Source: Sipunculus nudus
Taxonomy: Eukaryota; Annelida; Sipuncula; Golfingiida; Sipunculidae
Direction: 5' to 3'
Assembly (NCBI GenBank): GCA_026874595.1
Contig: CM049307.1
Location: 73,758,643 to 73,822,642 of the forward strand
Length of the DNA: 64,000 nt
In this document: positions 37,001 to 47,082 of the stretch, one piece after another
Numbering within the stretch: position 1 is the stretch's first letter
How the letters are laid out: every line of letters starts with the position of its first letter
The notes under the pieces: model-generated
Told to the model about the DNA's origin: nothing
Seen by the model: only the letters and a program-made list of their open reading frames with translations
Databases searched by the model: none
Program-made: the position numbers and the translations under genes

Positions 37001-40000
37001 GTGCATGAATTAAAAGGTTGATAGTTGCAAAATGCCCTTTGCAAAACCCATGTATTTGACTTGTCTGTATTGAATGTGTTTGGATTATTTTTGTGGACCC
37101 CACACATTATAAACACATGCATTTTAACAAAACTCACTGCTAATATACTGAGAAATTAGTGTTTTTACTTGCCTATTCTTCATTAAAGGTTCAGAGGATT
37201 ATCTTCAGTTTATATTTGTCAGATATCAGAATAGGCCCCTTTTATAATCTAGATGGTTGAGTGATTCATTGCTAGTTTGGTAGACATGAAAATACTGCCT
37301 ACCAACTGAAGTTGATGGTTCGTTTTTGAAGGATGTGGTCTTATGTAATACTGTGGTTGGCTTCATATTCGCGGGGTTAAAATTTCGCGATTTTCTCTTT
37401 TTCAGTGTTTCGCGAGGGTTCCATTTTTGCAGTCTCACAAAATAAAAGATCAGTATGCAGATTTTAATGATTATTATGTAAATTAATTATATCAGATATT
37501 GTGTGCACAAAATCTTATTAATAAAAATATTATTTATTAATAACAAACAGTTGAAAAGATCATATATCAATCTTTAAAAATGCATCATCTACTATTATTC
37601 ATGATGTGAGCCTTTTACTTTTCAACTTTGCCTTCAATAATGGGACCTCTTATTCATGAAGGTTTTATTTTCGCAATAATTCTCATTTCGTGATTATTGC
37701 GAATTTGAAACCCTCGTGAACAAAAAGGCAACCGTATACCGTATACGCAATGTATTAATTTGTATATATTAAGAGAAAAAGCACTTTCCACCCTGATTTT
37801 AATTTACAAAAATAAGTTTGTGAAATAAGGAGCCACTACCAGCTATGCTGACTGACATGGTATAACTATTCAACTACTTGTTAATTTGGACAAGTGGACT
37901 TTCTTTTTCATGTTTCTAATTGCAGTTCTTTTTGTCATTTTATTTACAGAGAAGCACAGAATGATCCTCAGAGAAATCAGGGAGATCACAATAAAGGAGG
38001 TAAGAACTAGAAAACCCCATGCCCTGTCCCAAATTTGAGAAAAATTATATGGATTACTACAAAAGTTGTGGGGTTCATAAAAATCCTAGAATTCTGAAGA
38101 TTTGTCCTTGAGGGTGAAGGTCAACCGTTTTCAAACTCATACAAAATTAAGTAGAAACAATTTGTGTCAAATTTGAGAAAAAAATATTATTTTGGCTGAT
38201 TTGATCATGATGATTAAGGTCAAGGTCACCAATTTTTAAACTTGTCTGAGATATTGGTAGAAACAATTCAAATTTCATGATAAAATATCAAGTGTTTCAA
38301 AAGTCATCGCTTTGCAAGAAATGACAAAGATGACAACTACAACAACCAAACACTGTGTCCCCCCCCCCCCCCAAAAAGGAGGGGAGACATAATGACTCCT
38401 ACAGGTGGCAGTGTTTCAGTAATCTCCAGACACTGAGAAATGTGCAATCAATTATTACTAATGTACTCCGTTGTAAATTCTTATGTAGTTAACACAGATC
38501 CCTCACTTAGGTCATCAGTTTAGATAGTTTTATTACCTGTCTGACACATTATACAGTGTGAATATTTGCCAGACATTGTAGCCTCTAGTTTGTTTTGTCA
38601 TTAGCTCAGCTGACTATAAGTCATCTGAGCTGTAGTCGTGGTCCATTGTCCGTCGTCCGTCCGTCTGTCTGTCGTGCCGTGCCGTCCATCCGCCCGTCTG
38701 TCCGGATGTCCGTCCGTAAGACTGGCACATTTCGACACCGTTGAACCTACAAATCTGAAATTCTGCATACTGTTAGATGTCCCCAAAATCTCCTACCATG
38801 CCGAAAATTGGGTCAATAGGACTACGTTCTTTCGAAATATTTAGGAAAAACCTCAATTTTTATTAGAAATCTATTTTTACACTTCAGGACTGCCTAATAT
38901 CCACACCACTCATCTGGTTTTCTTCAAAATTACCTTAAATATTCCTCTATATAGTTCCTATGTACATGCCAGAAATTAATCAGTATTGTTTAATTTAAAA
39001 AAGTTTTGGGCCCAAACATAATGGACGATATTTGGTCACTTAAGACCAAAAGTGTTAAAGGTAGGGATTTTTTTTTTCAGTAATACAACTTTAATTAATC
39101 AAAATTCAATTGTATACCAAAAATTAGATCAAAATCTGTTAAATTTTTTTAAATATTGGCAAAAATATAAAATTGGTACCTTAAATTTTGCCCAACTTTG
39201 GCCACGGCATGTTTTTTTCCTGAAGTACTGTGGATTTAATTTTCACAGCATGTACACATAAGGATTTAATCTGTTAAAATCTGAAATTTGAAAACCAAAG
39301 CTGCAATATTAGGCTAGTTATTGAATTTTTTTAGAGGCTCTTGTTGTATTCCCTTACATTGTCAAGCAGTCCACTTTGATGACTGTAGGTCATTCAGTGC
39401 ACATCTCTATGCTCCCCAGGCTGTTGGCATAATTTTAGATGTCTCCAAAATCTCCTACCAAACCGAAAATTAGATCATTAGGACTTCGTTCCTTCGAGAT
39501 ATTAAGGAAAAACCTCCGTTTTCCATAAAAAAAAGCCATTGTAACACTTCAAGGCTGCCTAATATCAAAACCAGTGATCTGTTTTTGATCATATTTAGTA
39601 TTCACATTTTTTTATACATTTTCTATGAACATACCAAAAATTAGGTCAGTATTGGATATTATTTTGAAGTTATGAGCCAAAACATAATGCAATTTTTTAA
39701 AAAATCAGGAAATATACTTACTCACTTAACATGAGAATTGCTGAAGCTGGAGACCTTTTTTCAGGAATATAACTTTATTTAATCAAGATTCAATTGTTTA
39801 CCCAAAATTAGATATGAATTTTGCAAATTTTTCAAGTTATTTGCATAAATAAAAAATCAATACCTTAAATTTTGTCCAACTTTGGCACTGTTGATTTAAT
39901 TTTTCACAGCATATATACATAAGGATTTAATCTTTTTTAAAATCTGAAATTTCAAAGAAATTGAATGGAAAGAATAGCTTTTATTCACGTTTTTATACAC

Positions 40001-42931
40001 CATGTCAAGTGTTGTTTACATCTAGCCGACCTAGTAGTACAGCCTTCACTTGCATTATGTAACACACCCCAGGCAGCTTGCCTTGGCTAAGCTTGGCCAC
40101 TACCAGCAGGCTTCCCCTCTGCCCTGCACTCCCCCCCCCCCCCCCCAGATGGTGCATAAACTAGATGAATGTTATTATTTTCTGTATTTGATTCATTCTT
40201 ATTCTAGGCTATGCTACATTTTAGATTTTGTATTGTACCACCAGGGTTACAATGATTAAAGTGTACATTTAATTGTGTCCACAAAGTGGTGTATTGCTAT
40301 GAAAGTGTGGATGTTCATCAGATAAGTAATTCCTTACTTCAGAAGAGTAAAAACTTCACCAGGTGTGAAATTGACTATTAATTCCAGTAATAAATTAAAA
40401 CTGGGATAGTAATTAGCACAATGATATTGTTTGTCCCTCATTCAACCAACAGTGTGTATACTTTATTTGAAAAGATGTTTTATTTTATCAAATTTACTGA
40501 ATCTTTTATTTTATTTTGATGAATAAAATTAAGCATGTACTGAAAACTCCAGTGTGCAAAACTTTTTAATAGTGATTCAAGGAATATTCTTGTAGATGCC
40601 ATGTTGTGGCATTATTTTCTTTTAAATTCAGTTTAAACATTTATGATTTAAAAATAATAAAATATATGTGTATGCATAATATGACCCAATATGAGCTACA
40701 ATCAGGATATATGATGATTGCAACTTTTGCAACAATTCTAATATTTAAAATTATAGTTTCAGTTTTTTACTCTGTATATATAATGATTGCAACTTTTGCA
40801 ACAATTCTAATATTTTAACTTATATTTTCAGTTTTTTTATTAAAAATTTATAAAACCTGTAAATAAAAAAAAAATGATTCAGATAAAAACTTCTTATTGG
40901 AAAAAGTGGATATGCAAAAAAAATAGGCTTATATATAAACTTAAATGCATTATTCCCTTGAAAGTGAAATAAAGGTATTAGTCCATTCTGTCCACTTGCC
41001 TGTCCATCTGTAAATTTTCATATGCATCACAGTATCTCAAAACTTTACTGTTTTTCTTCATGACAGTCTTGTCAGAGTATAAGTTTGCAATCATATATTT
41101 ATAACTTTACGTTATACAAGTAGGAGGGCCCCTTTCCTCTTAGCTTTTCATATTCTTATATAAATGAAAAACATTACAATAGAATATTTCTACATCCACC
41201 TTCGTGCTGCCCTCACTTTTCCCTTCTCCGAATCCCATCCCAAAGTCAGCCTCAGTAAGCAAGAACAAGATGAATCAGATATATTCATACTTTAATATTT
41301 TGTTTAACTATTCATCCATAGGTACCTATGTACATGCCAGAAATTATGTCAATACTGTGTAATATGTAGACATAGTGGGCATCACAATAATGTACCTTGT
41401 CAAGACTAAAGAGATGTGTCATACAGTCACAAATTCATGAATCACTTCATCAGCATAGTTAATCATAACATCATATCTGTCAAATTGAAAGCTTGCAGAC
41501 TACCATACACTTTAGATCCTTCAACAAATAGCCTTATCATCATTCTACTACTGCTTATTAGTGCTGTCATTGTATTCATGTTTGCTCAAATATATCACAA
41601 TTTTCAACCCCTCCTAAATAAATAAAAATAAACCACTATATTTTACTCTATTAATCCATCAGTCAGGTAATTTCATTAATTTACTCACATATTACATTAC
41701 ATTCCTTTATAATAGCCCAACATGTCCATGATATTCATAAGCTTTCTTGACTCGATATAGTATCACAGTGGAGAAACATTTATTGTTCAATCACGATCAG
41801 CTGAGCGCCCTGACCCATGGGTCCCTTGTTTTTATTGTACATGGATATGTTATAATCATGGCTTGAGTCTTTGTAACTGCCTGCTTATCTTAATTAACAA
41901 AATATTCTGTATATTTTATATATAGGAGTACTAAGGAGAAAAGCATAAGCTTGAAATATCATAAGATGAAGAAGTCTACACACTGCAAAAATATTATATC
42001 TGACCAAAGTATACCTTTGCTTGAGTGAGCATAATTACATCAGTAGAATTGGTCAATTGCAGTCATTATTTTAGGAGTTAGTGGGTGGACATACATTGTA
42101 TATGCATAAGTATCTTTTGGAAAAGGTAATTTCAGATATGCAGCGATAAGTGTTTGACAAAGCTGAATGGTGATGCGTGACATAAGGCTATTGTATATTG
42201 ATACCCATGCATACAGGAACTCAGTATTGGTATTTATATAGAATTCTTTTCTTTTATAGATAAGAGACCACCTTGGCATAGGGGTCACCAGAATCCATTT
42301 TCACAAGTTCCCCCCGGTCCACCTCCAGGGAATCACAGACCACAATGGAGAGGTGGACCACCAGGCCGGGGCAGGTCACCAGGGGGCAGGGGGGTCAGGT
42401 CAGGTCCACCGATGGGCAGGGGTTTCAGGGGACCCAGGCCACCCCAGTTTGGGGAGGCTCCAGGATACCCATGGAACCCCCAGGAAAGTGGTGGTAACAT
42501 GAACAACCCCTTCAGCCAAAATGGACCATTCCAGCAACAACCACCGAAACCCCTACTGGCAAGGATTTCCGACTCAACCAGGTCACAATGGTTTTCAAGG
42601 ACCACCACCAGGGGCGCCACCTGGTGCAAGGATGGGGTTTCCAAGACCTGGGTCGTTTGAAACCAACTACACTGCAGGGCCACCTGGTGGGCCACCAGCA
42701 CATTTCTCTGGACCAGGGTCATTTGGTGCAAACCCAAATGGTGGACCACCTGGTGGGCCACCGGGGTCATTTGGTGCAAACACTAATGGCATGCCTCCTG
42801 GTGGGCCAGGCCATGGTTATCCCTTTGGGAGACCACCTAGACCTGGAGAGAGTGCTGGGCCACTGTCGAATAATCAACAAAACGGCTCCCAAGGCTGGCA
42901 GATCATGGACACAAGGCTGATGCATTCATAG
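30234..42931 (+). CDS. NAF1: NAF1, H/ACA snoRNP assembly factor (9 exons, frame change in last exon)
   Basis: Naf1 binds dyskerin and helps assemble H/ACA RNPs (rRNA pseudouridylation, telomerase RNA) before Gar1 replaces it. Exons are 30234-31006, 31879-31975, 32528-32621, 33742-33824, 34281-34441, 34926-34977, 36150-36283, 37950-37999 and 42260-42931. Residues 1-290 are acidic and Ser/Thr-rich, ending in a Ser/Asp run. Residues about 291-425 are the Gar1/Naf1 domain (LPPLEELTIHVDDSVEMQEVG, VLFLDGRRVLGQIFEVFGPV, PGMPVFFAP, NYVFVEQLRRLRGSDASWEH). A basic stretch (KKKKQRKPRQQR) and a long Gly/Pro/Arg tail follow. In the frame joined to exon 8 the last exon stops at 42660 (614 aa). After about 42500-42560 the +1 frame clearly carries the Pro/Gly-rich tail to 42931, giving about 704 aa if one base is extra. 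Human NAF1 is about 494 aa. Confidence 0.9.
31879..31975 (+). CDS. NAF1: NAF1 exon 2
   Basis: Residues 258-290 (SEPPQDETEKQ... then KAVPLTKGELLVQ), acceptor GTTCAG, donor GTGAGG. Links the acidic N-terminus to the conserved domain. Confidence 0.88.
32056..32346. mobile_element. MITE with PIF/Harbinger-like ends, copy 1 (NAF1 intron 2)
   Basis: 291 bp. Inverted ends of about 33 bp begin GGCC and end in GGTTCTCAGGCAC. Flanks are TTA on the left and TTG on the right, compatible with a mutated TTA duplication. No coding capacity. Confidence 0.7.
32528..32621 (+). CDS. NAF1: NAF1 exon 3
   Basis: Residues 291-321 plus one base (DLPPLEELTIHVDDSVEMQE). Start of the Gar1/Naf1 domain; donor GTGAGT. 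MITEs sit in both flanking introns. Confidence 0.93.
32853..33190. mobile_element. MITE with PIF/Harbinger-like ends, copy 2 (NAF1 intron 3)
   Basis: 338 bp, flanked by TTA on both sides. Ends are GGCCCCCCAAAATG and the inverted TTTTTTTGGGGC, with internal TTCTTAGGCA / TGCCTGAGAACC inverted as in copy 1. A run of 11 G lies at 33130-33140. Confidence 0.7.
33742..33824 (+). CDS. NAF1: NAF1 exon 4
   Basis: Residues 322-349 (VIQAIRGLPALNDDSVLFLD then GRRVLGQ). Acceptor TTTTAG, donor GTAGGT. Confidence 0.93.
34281..34441 (+). CDS. NAF1: NAF1 exon 5
   Basis: Residues 350-402 plus two bases: IFEVFGPVPAPLYAIRFNSE and PGMPVFFAPEEKWLTNYVFV, the most conserved part of the domain. Confidence 0.95.
34926..34977 (+). 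CDS. NAF1: NAF1 exon 6
   Basis: Residues 403-420 (LRGSDASWEHNHEPPEK), matching the conserved GSDASW segment of Naf1. Donor GTAAGG. Confidence 0.93.
35110..35450. repeat. degenerate tandem repeat in NAF1 intron 6
   Basis: About three diverged units of roughly 130 bp. Each has 'acttaccaa(t/g)a', 'tttgattc..agcaaagt' and a GAGGTCAGAGGTCACCAG block. Non-coding. Confidence 0.55.
35700..35790 (-). repeat. tRNA-SINE-like remnant in NAF1 intron 6
   Basis: On the minus strand, TAGACTAGTAGTTAAGGA resembles an A box and AATTTGAATCCTGTC a B box. Related to the minus-strand copies near 57000-58140. Degenerate. Confidence 0.4.
36150..36283 (+). CDS. NAF1: NAF1 exon 7
   Basis: Residues 421-464 plus two bases: FLDYSDDEQERRAKAK (the conserved D.SDDE.E motif) followed by a basic stretch. 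Donor GTCAGT. Confidence 0.92.
36838..37255. repeat. dispersed repeat family C, copy 1
   Basis: In NAF1 intron 7. Diverged from but collinear with 43487-43900: shared 'cctgctagg.aa..ttctta', 'gtttatctacaag', 'tgttgacaaa' and 'atatcagaataggccccttt' blocks in the same order. Confidence 0.55.
37950..37999 (+). CDS. NAF1: NAF1 exon 8
   Basis: Residues 465-481 plus one base (EAQNDPQRNQGDHNKG). Short exon, acceptor TTTACAG, donor GTAAGA. Its phase fits both neighbours exactly. Confidence 0.85.
38603..39945 (+). repeat. dispersed 1.3-kb repeat family B, copy 2 (NAF1 intron 8)
   Basis: Same order and orientation as 27165-28490, starting with the same AGCTCAG...CTGAGCT hairpin and a longer GTCCGTCCGTCTGTC run. 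The internal half-copy repeats begin again near 39430. A run of 14 C is nearby at 38359-38372. Confidence 0.75.
40714..40840. repeat. 69-bp tandem duplication in NAF1 intron 8
   Basis: ATGATTGCAACTTTTGCAAC starts at 40714 and again at 40783, each followed by 'aattctaatattt' and a 'tttcagtttttt' end. It makes a false repeated peptide (MIATFATILIF) but is intronic. Confidence 0.85.
41796..41832. repeat. CAGCTGAGCG...CCATGGGTCCC end motif
   Basis: Same motif as near 19919, 29777 and 29831, probably the terminus of a dispersed family. The rest of intron 8 (39946-42259) shows nothing else except a 16-C run at 40131-40146. Confidence 0.45.
42260..42931 (+). CDS. NAF1: NAF1 exon 9 (terminal, with apparent frame change)
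   Basis: Acceptor TTTTATAG. The incoming frame encodes a Gly/Pro/Arg-rich tail (RPPWHRGHQNPFSQVPPGPP ... GFRGPRPPQFGEAPGYPW) and stops at 42658-42660 after 36 or so atypical residues. From about 42521 the next frame carries a repetitive Pro/Gly tail (GPPGGPPAHFSGPGSFGANP...) to TAG at 42929-42931. A switch of +1 is needed; that frame has a TGA near 42497, so the switch lies after it. Confidence 0.85.
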
Positions 42932-43022
42932 CCTAAATACAGTGATGTCTCCCAGATCTGTGATACATGCTAGTTGTTTCTCATAGAGAAAATGTTACTG
43001 TGGATGAAATGTACACTGCCAA

Positions 43023-43028
43023 AATAAA
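43023..43028 (+). terminator. NAF1: candidate NAF1 polyadenylation signal
   Basis: AATAAA 92 bases after the distal NAF1 stop, in non-coding sequence. It gives a short 3' UTR and supports the downstream stop at 42931 as the real end. Confidence 0.55.
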
Positions 43029-43486
43029 ATATTAACATCAGCAGTGTTCTGTTTATTGTCTAAAAATGTTTGTAAAGTTTGGAAGAACATTGGAAAAGGC
43101 CACCTGAAATATATATATGTAGAAATATTTAGGAGAGTTACAAAAAGCCAAGCTAAATAAACTTTAGTACAGCCAAACACGTATACCCAACTGCACAAAG
43201 CAGTATGGCACACACACACACAATCCTATGGATCAGCCAGGACAACAAAACAGTTGATCACAAAACCAAATCCAACAGAACCATCAGGCACACGGATTGG
43301 AAACTACAGATCTGATAAACATGAGAGCAGGCAGACATGCATGGAAAATCATTAGGCACTGTCACTAGTGTCAGACATGAACTGAATGCAACAGAACCAC
43401 CAAAACCCCAGAGAACAACCACACGGGAAACCAGACATTATCGCCATGTTTTTACATGCCTAACTTTAGAATTTATATAATTTACT

Positions 43487-43904
43487 CTATTCATGTATTA
43501 ATGAACCTTAGGTGTTGCCTGCTAAGAGAAGTTCCTATAACGCCCCTGTGACCATTAGAGCTTGCTTATCTACAAGCTGTTGGTAAAGGTGGCACACATG
43601 CCCATATTGACAAACACAATATGCATTAGAATGCAGGTGATTGATTACTGTTGTGAGGAGGTTGAAAAGTCAGCAGTAGTTGTTAAGAGCATGTGAAATA
43701 TCTTGTTTGATGTGTTCTTTTTACAATTTTTTTGCCATTTTAGCACCCCCCCCCCCCCCCCCCCGTTATAACCATGTGGATGTGAACCAAAGCACCATAG
43801 GACTGACAAATCTTTGCTTGTTTTAGAAAAAGGTTCAACAGATTAGCTTCATTTAAAACATGACAGATATCAGAATGGGCCCCTTTATAAATCCAAGTGT
43901 GACA
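43487..43904. repeat. dispersed repeat family C, copy 2
   Basis: Collinear with 36838-37255, interrupted by unrelated bases that include a 19-C run (43746-43764). It ends in 'atatcagaatgggcccctttataaatcc', directly before the minisatellite. Confidence 0.5.
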
Positions 43905-46900
43905 CCATCCCTGAGAGCAGACAGGCACTGAGAAATCTCAGAATACAACCACACACAATTCGAGTAGGCCGGGACAGAGAAATCCAAGAATACACCAACA
44001 GTCAGGGCAGGCTGGCACTGAAAAATGCTAATATACAACCGCACAGAGCATGCAGGCAGGCACTGAGAAATCTCAGAATACAACCACACACAATCAGGGC
44101 AGGCAGGCACTGATAAATCCCAGCATACAACCACACACAATCAGAGCTAGCAGGCACAGATAAATCGAAAGATAGAACAACATTCAGGGCAGGCTGGCAC
44201 TGAGAAATCCCAGAATACAACCTTACAGAGCAGGCAGGGACTGAAAAATCCCAGAATACAACACAGTCAGAGCAAAGAGGCACAGAGAAATCCAAGAATA
44301 CAACACAATCAAGGCAGACAGGCACTGAGAAATCCCAGAATACAACCACACACAATCAGAGCAGGCAGGCATTGAGAAATCCCAGAATACATCCATACCC
44401 ACAATCAGTGCAGGTAGGCACTGAGAAATCCCAGAATACAACCACACAGAGCAGGCAGGGACTGAGAAATCCCAGAATACAACACAATCAGAGCACGCAG
44501 GCACAGAGAAATCCAAGAATACAACACAATCAGGGCAGGCAAGCAATGAGAAGTCCCAGCATACAACCACACACAATCGGGTCCGGCAGGCACTGATAAA
44601 TCCCAGCATACAACCACACACAATCAGAGCTAGCAGGCACAGATAAATCAAAAGATACAACAACAGTCAGGGCAGGCTGGCACTGAGAAACCCCAGAATA
44701 CAACCACACAGAGCAGGCAGGGACTGAGAAATCCCAGAATACAACACAATCAGAGCAAAGAGGCACATAAAAATCCAAAAATACAATACAATCAAGGCAG
44801 GCAGGCACTGAGAAATCCCAGAATACAGCCACACACAATCAGAGCAGGCAGGCATTGAGAAATCCCAGAATACATCCATACCCACAATCAGTGCAGGCAG
44901 GCACTGAGAAATCCCAGAATACAACCACACATAATCAGAGCAGGCAGGGACTGAGAAATCCCAGAATACAACACAATCAGAGCAGGCAGGCACAGAGAAA
45001 TCCAAGAATACAACACAATCAGGGCAGGCAGGCACGGAGAAATCCCAGCATACAACCACACACAATCAGAGCTGGTAGGCACAGATAAATCGAAAGATAC
45101 AAGTAAGGGCAGGCTGGCACTGAGAAATCCCTGAATACAACCACACACAATCAGGGCAGGCAGGCACTGATAAATCCCAGCATACAACCACACACAATCA
45201 GAGCTAGCAGGCACAGATAAATCGAAAGATACAACAACAGTCAGGGCAGGCTTGCACTGAGAAATCCCAGAATACAACCACACAGAGCAGGCAGGGACTG
45301 AAAAATCCCAGAATACAACACAGTCAGAGCAAAGAGGCACAGAGAAATCCAAGAATACAACACAATCAAGGCAGACAGGCACTGAGAAATCCCAGAATAC
45401 AACCACACACAATCAGAGCAGGCAGGCATTGAGAAATCCCAGAATACATCCATACCCACAATCAGTGCAGGTAGGCACTGAGAAATCCCAGAATACAACC
45501 ACACAGAGCAGGCAGGGACTGAGAAATCCCAGAATACAACACAATCAGAGCAGGCACGCACAGAGAAATCCAAGAATACACCACAATCAGGGCAGGCAAG
45601 CAATGAGAAATCCCAGCATACAACCACACACAATCGGGTCCGGCAGGCACTGATAAATCCCAGCATACAACCACACACAATCAGAGCTAGCAAGCACAGA
45701 TAAATCAAAAGATACAACAACAGTCAGGGCAGGCTGGCACTGAGAAACCCCAGAGTACAACCACACAGAGCAGGCAGGGACTGTGAAATCCCAGAATACA
45801 ACACAATCAGAGCAAAGAGGCACAGAAAAATCCAAGAATACAATACAATCAAGGCAGGCAGGCACTGAGAAATCCCAGAATACAGCCACACACAATCAGA
45901 GCAGGCAGGCATTGAGAAATCCCAGAATACATCCATACCCACAATCAGTGCAGGCAGGCACTGAGAAATCCCAGAATACAACCACACATAATCAGAGCAG
46001 GCAGGGACTGAGAAATCCCAGAATACAACACAATCAGAGCAGGCAGGCACAGAGAAATCCAAGAATACAACACAATCAGGGCAGGCAAGCAATGAGAAAT
46101 CCCAGCATACAACCACACACAATCGGGGCAGGCAGGCACGGAGAAATCCCAGCATACAACCACACACAATCAGAGCTGGTAGGCACAGATAAATCGAAAG
46201 ATACAAGTAAGGGCAGGCTGGCACTGAGAAATCCCAGAATACAACACAATCAGAGCAGGGAGGCACAGAAAAATCCCAGAATACAACACAATCAAGGCAG
46301 ACAGGCACTGAGAAATCCCAGAATACAACCACATAATCAGAGCAGGCAGGCATTGAGAAATCCCAGAATACATCCATACCCACAATCAGTGCAGGCAGGC
46401 ACTGAGAAATCCCAGAATACAACCACACACAACCAGAGCAGGCAGGGACTGAGAAATCCCAGAATACAACACAATCAGAGCAGGCAGGCAGGGACTGAGA
46501 AATCCCAGAATACAACACAGAGCAGGCAGGCACAGAAAAATCCAAGAAAACAACACAATCAGGTCAGGCAAGCAATGAGAAATCCCAGCATACAACCACA
46601 CACAATCAGGGCAGGCAGGCACTGAGAAATCCAAGAATAAATCCACACCCATAATCAGTGCAGGCAGGCACTGAGAAATCTCAGAATACAACCACACACA
46701 ACCAGAGCAGGCAGGCACTGAGAAATCCCAGAATACAACACAATCAGAGCAGGCAGGCACAGAGAAATCCAAGAATACAACACAATCAGGGCAGGCAAGC
46801 AATGAGAAATCCCAGCATACAACCACACACAATCAAGGCAGGCAGGCACAGAGAAATCCCAGCATACACCCACACACAATCAGGGCAGGCAGGCACTGAG

Positions 46901-46905
46901 AAATC
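43905..46905. repeat. 3-kb minisatellite with 1057-bp higher-order period
   Basis: Tandem units of about 40-52 bp built on GCAGGCACTGAGAAATCCCA, then GAATACAACCACACACAATC, then AGAG. Unit variants differ in length (with or without CCACACA) and in GGGACTG versus GGCACAG. The variant order repeats at an exact 1057-bp offset over much of the array (for example 44372 with 45429, 44530 with 45587, 44855 with 45912). Long open frames occur on both strands because stops are rare in the unit. Their products are pure repeats, so I do not call them genes. Confidence 0.93.
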
Positions 46906-46942
46906 CTGATTCCGGAACATCAAGTAATTTTTACAAATTGAC

Positions 46943-47082
46943 AGTCACTTAGGCACAAATAAACCTGTGAATATGGACCAAATAAGTGAATGCAGACATG
47001 CTTTTGGGAGCATCCTACAACAAGGAAGCCACCATAGCTTGCATTCTAAGATAGCTTGCATTCCTTAGAATAAAGATTTCTA
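46943..47082. repeat. dispersed repeat family D, copy 1
   Basis: Matches 48906-49015 in the same orientation: 'gtcacttaggcacaaat', 'aacctg.gaatatgg' and 'gcttgcattccttagaat..agatttct'. It lies directly after the minisatellite. Confidence 0.6.

Noticed and set aside
42333-42779. 148-codon minus-strand frame opposite NAF1 exon 9
   Set aside because: Shadow of the Pro/Gly-rich NAF1 exon (CCN/GGN codons leave the other strand open).
43905-46905. CRISPR-like array
   Set aside because: The repeats are contiguous variants with no unique spacers of constant length, and the genome is eukaryotic.
43853-46909. About twenty overlapping open frames of 70-280 codons on both strands
   Set aside because: All are translations of one minisatellite unit; both strands are open, the peptides are pure repeats, and there is no similarity to a known protein.
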